The position numbers and the translations under genes were made by a program. A model generated the notes under the pieces. That model did not search any database. It saw nothing but the letters and a program-made list of their open reading frames with translations, and was not told where the DNA came from. A stretch of DNA of 64,000 nt from Lysobacter sp. ISL-50 (GTDB lineage: Bacteria; Pseudomonadota; Gammaproteobacteria; Xanthomonadales; Xanthomonadaceae), in NCBI RefSeq assembly GCF_018612875.1, contig NZ_JAGGRI010000007.1:1-64000 (forward strand), given 5' to 3'. This document shows positions 44,131 through 51,581 of this stretch, one piece after another (positions within the stretch are counted from its first letter, which is position 1; each line of letters begins with the position of its first letter).

Positions 44131-44961
44131 TCACTGCGGCGCGTTCTGCACGATCACGTACTGCTTGCGGTATTCCAGTCCCGCCGCCGCCGGCCACCTC
44201 GCCGCGTAGGCGCGCAACGCATCCAATCCCTGCGGCCACTCTTCGCCGTTGACCCGGCAATCGGCCTGGCATTCGCCGCCGGCGTTGTCGTGCGAGGCGA
44301 ACAGGCGCAGGCCGTAGACCTGATCGGTGCGCAGCAGCGGCTCGAATGCGTCGATGGATTTGGTGAACAGACAGCACGGGCAGAAGTCTTCTTCGGTCGC
44401 GTCTTCGGCCGCATCGGCGTCGCGCTGCGGTTGGCCGACGTGCTCGACCGGCCCGAACAACAGCCGCCGCTTGCGCGCCGGGAGTCCGTCCTGCGCCGGC
44501 AGTTCCATGCTCATGGTCATGCACGACTGCGGTTCCGCGCTCGCCGCGTCCAGCAGCACCAGCAGATCCGTGCGCGCCCACTTGCGGAAACCCGAGGTCA
44601 CCGCTTCGTCGAAGGTTTCGGCGATCGCGTACTGGTATTCGAACAAGCCCTGCGGCAGCCACTGCGGCTGATTGCACTGGATCGTCGTGGCGGTGCCGAT
44701 CAGTTCGTCGTCGCGCACGTGGAATTCGATGAACTGCGGCAGCAGATGCAGGCCGCTTTCGGTCAGCTCCAGCCAGCCGTCTTCGTGCATGAGCGTGGCG
44801 TGGCCGAGCTCGCGTAGCACGTTGGCGGCCAGTTCGGGCAGGTCGAAGGGTTCCAGCCATTCCTCGCCGTCGGCGCCGGTGAAGCGCAGATGGCCGTGGG
44901 TGTCGGTGCCCGGATTCTCCGCCAGCACGTCGAACGCGTGCACCGATGTTTCCTCACTCAT
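44131..44961 (-). CDS. Hypothetical protein, DUF6348-like
   Basis: A 276-residue soluble protein without signal peptide. Visible marks are an N-terminal acidic stretch (PFDLPELAANVLRELGHATLMHEDGWLEL), a central LFEYQYAIAETFDEAVTSGFRKWARTDLLVLLDA, and a CPCC motif (EDFCPCCLFTKSIDAF) near two further cysteines (GECQADC). The pattern recalls DUF6348, from memory. The paired cysteines suggest metal binding or a redox role. Its ATG overlaps the stop of the upstream dipeptidase gene by four bases (ATGA), so the two are translationally coupled. Confidence 0.72.
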   Translation of the reverse strand: MSEETSVHAFDVLAENPGTDTHGHLRFTGADGEEWLEPFDLPELAANVLRELGHATLMHEDGWLELTESGLHLLPQFIEFHVRDDELIGTATTIQCNQPQWLPQGLFEYQYAIAETFDEAVTSGFRKWARTDLLVLLDAASAEPQSCMTMSMELPAQDGLPARKRRLLFGPVEHVGQPQRDADAAEDATEEDFCPCCLFTKSIDAFEPLLRTDQVYGLRLFASHDNAGGECQADCRVNGEEWPQGLDALRAYAARWPAAAGLEYRKQYVIVQNAPQ

Positions 44962-46163
44962 TGCTGCGCCGCCTTGGCTTCGACCGCGCTCCACACCCGC
45001 AGCAGATTGCCGCCGAGCACCTTGCGGATGGTTTCGTCGGAATGCCCGCGCGCCTTCATGCCTTCGATCAGGTTCGGATAATCGGCGACCGATTTCAGGC
45101 CGTCGGGCAAGGCGCCGCTGACGCCGTCGAAATCCGAGCCGATGCCGATGTGATCGGCGCCGACCAGCTTGATGCCGTAGTCGATCTGGTTCAGCACCGC
45201 ATCGATCTTGACCGGAAGCGGCGGATGCGCGGCTTCCCATTCCTTGTCGAAGGCCTCGGACGACTTCGGCGTTTCACCGCGCGCGCGCGCCGCGGCCTGT
45301 TCCTGTTCGAACTTGGCGCTGGCGACGAAATAGGCCTGGGTGACCGCGGCCGACGCCGGATCGACGAAGGCATTGCCGAACACGACCTGGATCACGCCGC
45401 CCTTGGCCGCGACCGCCTTGGCCAGTTCGTCGCTGATATTGCGCTCGAAGCCCGGAGTGAAATGGCGCAGGCCGGAATGGCTGGCGATCACCGGCGCCTT
45501 GCTGCGCGCGAGCACATCGCGCGTGGCGTCGTCGGACAGATGCGAGACATCGACCATGATGCCGAGCCGGTTCATTTCATCGACGACTTTCTCGCCGAAC
45601 GGGCTCAGGCCCTTCCAGGTGTGCTTGCGGCTGTAGGACGAATCGCTGATGCGGTTGTCCTCGCTGTGGGCGAGGGTGATGTAGCGCACGCCGCGCGCGT
45701 GGAACAGCGTGAGCCGCGACAGGTCGTCGCCGATCGGCGCGCCGTTCTCCATGCCCAGCGCCAGCAGCACGCGCTGGCCGTGCGCGTGCAGGCGCTCGAA
45801 ATCCTTCGGCGAACGCAGCAGCGCGAACTGCTCCGGGCGGCGGCCGATCATCGCCTCGACCGCGTCGATCTGGGTGTGCGCGATCTGGGTCGCTTCGCCG
45901 GCCTGGTCTTCGCCGGGCGAGGTGTAGATCGACATGAAGGCGACATCCAGCCCGCCCTGGCGCGCGCGCGGGTAGTCGAACTCGACCTTGGGCGTGTCCA
46001 CGCCCAGATCGGCCCAATGGCGCAGCAGCAGGCTGGGTGCGTCGATGTGGGTATCGACGATGGTCGCGTCCTGAGCGAAGCGCTGACCGGCGCTGAGAGG
46101 CTGGTCGGCCTGCGCGGCGAGCGGCAGCAGGGCAAGGGCTAGGGCGAGAGCGGCGATACGCAC
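44958..46163 (-). CDS. Membrane dipeptidase (peptidase family M19), secreted
   Basis: A 401-residue renal-dipeptidase-type zinc enzyme that splits dipeptides, including D-amino-acid ones. Signal peptide at 1-19 (LALALALLPLAAQA-D). Metal ligands: VDTHID (His39, Asp41), a bridging Glu in the GMENGAP region, and later VDVSHLSD and IASHSG histidines; GSDFDGV near the C-terminus is conserved. The GTG at 46163 is chosen because GGAGG lies four bases before and the signal peptide begins there; the ATG at 46304 adds 47 implausible residues. Coupled by ATGA to the next gene. It may finish peptides released by the S46 enzymes. Confidence 0.93.
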   Translation of the reverse strand: MRIAALALALALLPLAAQADQPLSAGQRFAQDATIVDTHIDAPSLLLRHWADLGVDTPKVEFDYPRARQGGLDVAFMSIYTSPGEDQAGEATQIAHTQIDAVEAMIGRRPEQFALLRSPKDFERLHAHGQRVLLALGMENGAPIGDDLSRLTLFHARGVRYITLAHSEDNRISDSSYSRKHTWKGLSPFGEKVVDEMNRLGIMVDVSHLSDDATRDVLARSKAPVIASHSGLRHFTPGFERNISDELAKAVAAKGGVIQVVFGNAFVDPASAAVTQAYFVASAKFEQEQAAARARGETPKSSEAFDKEWEAAHPPLPVKIDAVLNQIDYGIKLVGADHIGIGSDFDGVSGALPDGLKSVADYPNLIEGMKARGHSDETIRKVLGGNLLRVWSAVEAKAAQQ

Positions 46164-46491
46164 GTGACCTCCAAACGATGGGAATGCGCGTGAGCCAACG
46201 CGCCGGGCGCCCAGCGTACAACAGCGAGTGCGGGCTGCCTTGCCGCGTTGCAGCGTTTGCGGGCGGTGGATCGGTGTGGTTCCGCGCAGCTGAAGCGCCG
46301 GCAATGTCTAAGCGCGGCGGCTGTTCCCCCCTTTGAAAAAAGGGGGCAGGGGGGATTCCGCTTTTGCTTCGACGCACAGCAAAAGCAAATCCCCCGCGCG
46401 AATGCGCCATGTACCAGCTTCGTACCACGCTGGCGCCGCCCCCTTTTTCAAAGGGGGCAATGTGGCGGTGTCGGGGATATGAGGCGAGCCG
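46164..46491. repeat. Gap with an inverted pair of family-B repeats
   Basis: Two family-B units in opposite orientation lie at 46323-46357 (CCCCCCTTTGAAAAAAGG plus CAGGGGGGATT) and 46438-46458 (GCCCCCTTTTTCAAAGGGGGC). They bracket about 80 bases. The order is the reverse of the pair at 30.4 kb. No gene is supported here. Confidence 0.78.
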
Positions 46492-47760
46492 TCAGCGATC
46501 CGCCTGATCGACCAGAACCCGCCCCGCGCTGACCACCCGCCGCGCCAGGCGCCCGCCGAGCCAATAGCACAGCTCGGACGGATGACCGATATCCCACTGC
46601 ACGAAGTCGGCCCGCGCCCCCACCCGCAACACGCCCGCATCGTTCAGGCCCAATGCGCGGGCCGCGTGCACGGTCGCGCCGCGCAAGGCTTCTTCCGGGG
46701 TCAGGCGGAAATGCGTGCACGACAGCTGCATGGCCTGACGCAGCGACAGCAGTGGCGAGGTGCCCGGGTTGCAGTCGGTCGCCACCGCCATCGCCACGCC
46801 GTGTTCGCGAAACGCATCCAGCGGCGGCAGCTTGGTTTCGCGCAGCACGTGAAACGCGCCCGGCAGCAATACCGCGACCGTGCCGTGCGCGGCCATCGCC
46901 TTCACGCTGTCCACCGAGGTGTGTTCGACATGGTCGGCCGACAAGCCGTCGAAGGCGGCCGCGAGCGCGCCGCCGCCCAGGTCGCTGAGCTGATCGGCAT
47001 GCAGTTTGACCGGCAGCCCCAACGCGCGCGCGGTTTCGAACACGCGCCGGGTCTGCAGCGGACTGAAGCCGATGCCTTCGCAGAACGCATCGACCGCGTC
47101 GATCAGGCCCTGCGCATGCAAGCGCGGCATCCATTCGCAGACCGCGTCGATGTAATCGTCGGCGCGGCCCTGATACTCCGGCGGCAAGGCGTGCGCGCCC
47201 AGGTAGGTGGTGCGCACCTGCACGCCCAGCGCGTCGCCGACCTGGCGCGCGACCCGCAGCATCTTGCGTTCGTTGTCGAAATCCAGGCCGTAGCCGGATT
47301 TGATTTCCACAGTGGTCGCGCCGTCGCCGAGCAAGGCGCGCGCGCGCGGCAGCGACTGGCGCAGCAACTCGGCTTCGTCGGCGGCGCGGGTGGCGCGCAC
47401 GCTGGAGACGATGCCGCCGCCGGCGCGGGCGATCTCTTCGTAGCTCGCGCCCTTCAAGCGCAGCTCGAACTCGCGCGCGCGGTCGCCGGCGAAGACCAGG
47501 TGGGTGTGGCAGTCGATCAGGCCCGGGGTGATCCAGCCCTGGGCCTGGATCACGGTTTCGGCCACGTCGGCGGGCGCGCCGGGCAGGTCGGCGCGCGGGC
47601 CGAGCCAGGCGATGCGGCCGTCGCGCCAGGCCAGCGCGGCGTCGGCGATGTCGCCGTAACCGTCGGCGCAGTCCAGGGTCGCGAGCGAGGCGCCGAGGAT
47701 CAGGCCGTCGTAGAGGCGGCCGTCGGGCCGGCGATGAGGGGCGTCGGAGGCGGTGTTCAT
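46492..47760 (-). CDS. hutI: Imidazolonepropionase
   Basis: A 422-residue amidohydrolase of histidine breakdown, converting imidazolone-5-propionate to N-formimino-L-glutamate in the cytosol. Metal-binding CHTHLVFAG (His85, His87), the substrate loop [26 protein letters not shown] and the conserved DCNPGTSP are typical of HutI. Length is normal. It is divergent from hutF across 90 bp, so the two could share a control region. hutU and hutH are not adjacent; hutU is 10 kb away. Confidence 0.95.
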   Translation of the reverse strand: MNTASDAPHRRPDGRLYDGLILGASLATLDCADGYGDIADAALAWRDGRIAWLGPRADLPGAPADVAETVIQAQGWITPGLIDCHTHLVFAGDRAREFELRLKGASYEEIARAGGGIVSSVRATRAADEAELLRQSLPRARALLGDGATTVEIKSGYGLDFDNERKMLRVARQVGDALGVQVRTTYLGAHALPPEYQGRADDYIDAVCEWMPRLHAQGLIDAVDAFCEGIGFSPLQTRRVFETARALGLPVKLHADQLSDLGGGALAAAFDGLSADHVEHTSVDSVKAMAAHGTVAVLLPGAFHVLRETKLPPLDAFREHGVAMAVATDCNPGTSPLLSLRQAMQLSCTHFRLTPEEALRGATVHAARALGLNDAGVLRVGARADFVQWDIGHPSELCYWLGGRLARRVVSAGRVLVDQADR

Positions 47761-47850
47761 GCGCCGATTCTAGTCGCTGCGCCGTCCCGCGGCCGCGTCG
47801 CCGCCGCGGCCAAGGTCGCGTTGCGCGCGCGCGCAGGCGAGAATGCGCGC

Positions 47851-49128
47851 ATGACCTCTTCGACTCCGACCCGCGTGTGGACCCCGGACGGCTGGCGCGG
47901 CGACGCCGCCGGTGAACGTATCGTGCCGGGCATCGCCAACCTGCATTCGCACGCGTTCCAGCGCGCGATGGCGGGCATGGCCGAGCGCCAGACCAACCCT
48001 GCCGACAGCTTCTGGACTTGGCGCGAAACCATGTACCGCTTCGCCGAGCGCTTCACGCCCGAGGCGCTGCATGCGGTCGCGACCCAGCTGTACGTGGAAA
48101 TGCTCGAAGCCGGCTACACCAGCGTGTGCGAGTTCCACTATCTGCACCACGCGCCCGACGGCCGCCCGTATGCCGATCCGGCGGAAATGTCGCGCGCGCT
48201 GATCGCGGCCGCGCGCGACACCGGCATCCGCATGACCCTGCTGCCGGTGCTTTACATGACCGGCGGTTTCGACGAACGACCGCTGAGCGAGCGCCAGCGC
48301 CGCTTCGGGCATACGGTCGATGCTTATCTGCGCCTGCTCGACGGCCTGCGCGCGGAATCCGACGAACTGCTGCGCGTGGGCTGCTGCCTGCACAGCCTGC
48401 GCGCGGTGCCGCCGGCGCCGATGCGCGAGGTGCTGGCGGCGCTGCCGACCGACAGCCGCGTGCACGTGCATATCGCCGAACAGGTCGCCGAAGTCGAAGA
48501 CTGCCTGGCGCTGCGCCATGCGCGGCCGGTGGAGTGGTTGCTGGCCAATGCGCAGGTGGATCAGCGCTGGACCCTGGTCCATGCCACCCATTTGAACGAG
48601 GCCGAAGTGCGGGGCATCGCCGCCAGCGGCGCGACGGTGGCGATCTGCACCACCACCGAGGCCAATCTGGGCGACGGGTTTTTCCCGCTGCGCGATTATC
48701 TCGATGCCGGCGGGTATTGGGGCGTGGGATCGGATTCGCATATCTCGATTTCGCCGGTCGAGGAACTGCGCTGGCTGGAGTATGGGCAGCGCTTGCTCAC
48801 GCGGCGGCGAAACATTGCGGTCGGCGCGGGCAGCAGCAGCGTCGGCGAGACCTTGCTGCAGGGCGCGCATGCGAGCGCGGAGCGTTCGACCGGCCATTGC
48901 GCCGCGAGTCTGGCCGGCGATACGCTGGTGCTGGATCGCGACGCGCCGGTGTTCGCCGGTGCGAGCGATGAGGATTACGTCGATCGCTGGTTGTTCAGCG
49001 GTAATCGCAATCTGGTGCGCGAGGTGCGCGTGGGTGGGACGCAGGTCGTGGCCGATGGGCGCCATCGCGATCGCGAGGCGATCGCGGCGCGGTATGGGCG
49101 GACTTTGCGGGGGTTGCTTGCGGATTGA
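47851..49128 (+). CDS. hutF: Formimidoylglutamate deiminase
   Basis: A 425-residue amidohydrolase that deiminates N-formimino-L-glutamate to N-formylglutamate, giving the five-step (HutF/HutG) histidine route. Metal ligands in NLHSHAFQRAMAG (His32, His34), VHIAEQ, VHATH and GSDSHISI. It is about 25 residues shorter than typical HutF (near 450): the N-terminal beta-sandwich strands seem trimmed, since the catalytic motif begins after 30 residues. The ATG at 47851 has only a weak ribosome site; upstream sequence in frame lacks a conserved start. Adjacent and divergent to hutI. Confidence 0.9.
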   Translation: MTSSTPTRVWTPDGWRGDAAGERIVPGIANLHSHAFQRAMAGMAERQTNPADSFWTWRETMYRFAERFTPEALHAVATQLYVEMLEAGYTSVCEFHYLHHAPDGRPYADPAEMSRALIAAARDTGIRMTLLPVLYMTGGFDERPLSERQRRFGHTVDAYLRLLDGLRAESDELLRVGCCLHSLRAVPPAPMREVLAALPTDSRVHVHIAEQVAEVEDCLALRHARPVEWLLANAQVDQRWTLVHATHLNEAEVRGIAASGATVAICTTTEANLGDGFFPLRDYLDAGGYWGVGSDSHISISPVEELRWLEYGQRLLTRRRNIAVGAGSSSVGETLLQGAHASAERSTGHCAASLAGDTLVLDRDAPVFAGASDEDYVDRWLFSGNRNLVREVRVGGTQVVADGRHRDREAIAARYGRTLRGLLAD

Positions 49129-49148
49129 GGTTCTGGTGATCTGAGCGA

Positions 49149-49240
49149 AGAGCATCGGGGCTGAAGCCCCTCCCACAACAGACCTCGTTGCGGCGCAATC
49201 TTTTGTGGGAGGGGCTTCAGCCCCGATGCTTTCGGCTCAG
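49149..49240. repeat. Inverted pair of family-A repeat, third copy
   Basis: Two copies of the GGGGCTTCAGCCCC unit lie in opposite orientation, here arranged outward compared with the copy at 19443. The gap between hutF and ogt holds nothing else. Confidence 0.83.
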
Positions 49241-49254
49241 ATCGCCCAACAACC

Positions 49255-49797
49255 TCACACCGCGAACAAATCATCGATCGGCACGCGCCTGGGCAGCGCG
49301 CCTTCCAGATTCAACAGGAATTCCTTGGTCGGCAACCCGCCGCCGAATCCGGTAAGGCTGCCGTCGGCGCCGATCACCCGATGGCAGGGCAACACGATCG
49401 GCAACGGATTGCGGCCGTTGGCGGCGCCGACCGCGCGGGTCGCGGTCGGCTGGCCCAGATGCCGCGCCATCTGCCCGTAGCTCCAGGTTTCGCCCCACCG
49501 GATCAGAGCCAGCGTGTGCCAGCACTGCAGTTGGAACGGCGTGCCGTGCGGCGCCAGCGGCAGATCGAATTCCTGCCGGATGCCGTCGAAGTATTCGTTC
49601 AACTGCTTGCGCGTTTCCAACAACACGCCGTTGTCGCCTTCGCGCCAGTCGCCGTCCATCGCCACCGGATGCCACGGCGCCTGGAATTCGATCAGGCGCA
49701 ATCCGTCCTCGCCGCTGGCCAACAGCAGCCGGCCGACCGGGCTGTCGATGTGCTGGAACGTGACCGCGCCGCTTTTAAGGCGGATGTGCTTGCTCAT
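49255..49797 (-). CDS. ogt: Methylated-DNA--protein-cysteine S-methyltransferase
   Basis: A 180-residue suicide repair protein that takes methyl groups from O6-methylguanine. The active-site motif is PCHRVIG with acceptor Cys138, preceded by the Asn-hinge and helix-turn-helix region (TWSYGQMARHLGQPTATRAVGAANGRNP). The N-terminal domain is short, as in Ogt/MGMT, without Ada's N-domain, which instead lies in the upstream gene. Its ATG overlaps the stop of the alkA-type gene (ATGA), so both are made together. Confidence 0.95.
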   Translation of the reverse strand: MSKHIRLKSGAVTFQHIDSPVGRLLLASGEDGLRLIEFQAPWHPVAMDGDWREGDNGVLLETRKQLNEYFDGIRQEFDLPLAPHGTPFQLQCWHTLALIRWGETWSYGQMARHLGQPTATRAVGAANGRNPLPIVLPCHRVIGADGSLTGFGGGLPTKEFLLNLEGALPRRVPIDDLFAV

Positions 49798-51383
49798 GCG
49801 GCTTTCCTCGATTTCTTCGCCGCGCCCGCGCCGGCCGGCGCGTCGCCCGGCTTGGCGGCTTGGGCGATCGGCACCGGCATGCTGTCGCGCCAGACCTGGA
49901 TCACCCCGTAGGCGCGCCACGGCCGCCACGCTTCGGCGCGCGCGTTGAGCGCCTTCGCGCTCATGCGCACGCCGTCTTCGGGCATGGCCTTTTGCAGTAC
50001 CAGATCGTCGGCCGGGAACGCATCGGGATGGCCGAGCGCGCGCAGAGCGACGTAATGCGCGGTCCACGGGCCGATGCCGGGCAAGGCCACCCAACGCGCG
50101 ACGAAATCGTCGAGCGTGCGTTCGGCGCGGAAATCCACCCGCCCGTCGAGCAGGGCGCGCGCGACCGTGCGCACGGTGTCGGCGCGCGCGCGGGTCAGGC
50201 CGACTTCGGCCAGATCCGCATCGGCCAGCGCTTCGGGCGTGGGGAACAGATGTTCCAGTCCGGGCCCGAACGGCTTCGGCAAGGCCTGGCCGAAACGCTG
50301 CGCCACGCGCGCGGCCAAGGTGCGCGCGGCGGCGACGCTGACCTGTTGGCCGAGAATCGCCCGCACCGAAATCTCGAAGCCGTCCCAACCGCTGGGCAGG
50401 CGCAGTCCGGGACGTTTCGCGAACAAGGCCTTCAGGCGCGGATCGACCGACAAGGCCGTGGCGATCGCGTTCGGATCGGCGTCCAGGTCGAACATGCGGC
50501 GCAGGCGATTGATGATTTCCAGCAACCGCGCCGGCGCCGGGCCGTGCAGTTCCAGTTTCAGCGCGTGCGGGTTGTCGTCGGCTTTGCGCTTGTCGCTGGG
50601 CCACGCGCTCACGCGCAGCCAGCCCGGCGATTCAATCGGGCCGATGACGCGGCTGTAGCTGTGCGCGTCGACGACTTCCACGCCGGGCAGGGCGCGGCCG
50701 CGCAGGAAATCCAGCATCGCGGTGAAATCGTACGGCGGGCGATAACCCAGCCGCAGCACCAGACTGTCGCCGTCGCCGTTCGGGGTTTCGTTCGGGCGCC
50801 GGCGCAGATCGCGCGGTGCCATGCGGTAGGCCTCGCGGAAAGTCGTGTTGAAGCGGCGCAAGCTGCCGAAACCGGCGGCCATCGCGACTTCGGTGATCGG
50901 CAAGCGGGTTTCGGTCAGCAATTGCTTGGCGAACAACAGCCGGCGCGTGCCGTGCACGCCGATCGGCGGCGCGCCCAGACGCTCGACGAACAAGCGCCGC
51001 AGCTGGCGTTCGCCCAGACCGACGCGTTGCGCGAGCGCGGCCAGCGGTTGCTCGGCGAGCAGGCCTTCGTCGATGAGTTTCAAGGCGCGCGCGACCGCGG
51101 CATCGCCGCGGCGCCATGCGCCTTCGGCGGGGGACAACTCCGGGCGACAACGCAGGCAGGGGCGGAAACCGGCGGCTTCGGCCGCGGCGGCGTGGCCGAA
51201 ATACTTGACGTTTTCGCGCTTGGCCGCGGGCGCGGGGCAGACCGGCCGGCAGTAGATGCCGGTGCTGGTCACGGCGGTGAAGAACAGACCGTCGAAACGC
51301 GGATCGCGGCTGATGCGGGCTTGTTCGCAAACCCGCCAGTGCGGCAGCGAGGCGTCCGGTGCGGGAGTGGCGATGGCGTCCAT
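49794..51383 (-). CDS. Ada-N / AraC / AlkA fusion: DNA-3-methyladenine glycosylase and regulator
   Basis: A 529-residue fusion. Residues about 20-85 are the Ada metal-binding domain with the four-Cys site (Cys45, Cys49, Cys76, Cys79); Cys45 matches the phosphotriester methyl acceptor of Ada. About 95-190 is an AraC-type helix-turn-helix (LAALAQRVGLGERQLRRLFVERLG; ITEVAMAAGFGSLRRFNTTFREAY). About 205-300 is the AlkA N-terminal domain and 310-500 the HhH-GPD glycosylase (ILGQQVSVAAARTLA; LPGIGPWTAHYVALRALGHPDAFPADD with the catalytic Asp). Methylation damage sensing is thus joined to base excision, and ogt follows in the same operon. Confidence 0.92.
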   Translation of the reverse strand: MDAIATPAPDASLPHWRVCEQARISRDPRFDGLFFTAVTSTGIYCRPVCPAPAAKRENVKYFGHAAAAEAAGFRPCLRCRPELSPAEGAWRRGDAAVARALKLIDEGLLAEQPLAALAQRVGLGERQLRRLFVERLGAPPIGVHGTRRLLFAKQLLTETRLPITEVAMAAGFGSLRRFNTTFREAYRMAPRDLRRRPNETPNGDGDSLVLRLGYRPPYDFTAMLDFLRGRALPGVEVVDAHSYSRVIGPIESPGWLRVSAWPSDKRKADDNPHALKLELHGPAPARLLEIINRLRRMFDLDADPNAIATALSVDPRLKALFAKRPGLRLPSGWDGFEISVRAILGQQVSVAAARTLAARVAQRFGQALPKPFGPGLEHLFPTPEALADADLAEVGLTRARADTVRTVARALLDGRVDFRAERTLDDFVARWVALPGIGPWTAHYVALRALGHPDAFPADDLVLQKAMPEDGVRMSAKALNARAEAWRPWRAYGVIQVWRDSMPVPIAQAAKPGDAPAGAGAAKKSRKAA

Positions 51384-51457
51384 GGCCTTAGGCTAGCACC
51401 GGCGGCGGGTTCGGACTCGCCGGATTCGGACATCAATACCGGATGGGGTTTACCGCT

Positions 51458-51548
51458 TCTGTAGGAGGGGCTTCAGCCCCGATGCTTTTCGTTCCGGTCG
51501 CGGCGATCTGAACGAAAAGCATCGGGGCTGAAGCCCCTCCCACAAAAG
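51458..51548. repeat. Inverted pair of family-A repeat, fourth copy
   Basis: GGAGGGGCTTCAGCCCCGAT and its exact inverted copy, separated by about 40 bases. It sits between the divergent-upstream side of the repair operon and the 3' end of the beta-helix protein gene. Confidence 0.85.
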
Positions 51549-51581
51549 CAGCGAAGCCCTCACACATCTGTGTCTGGCTGC

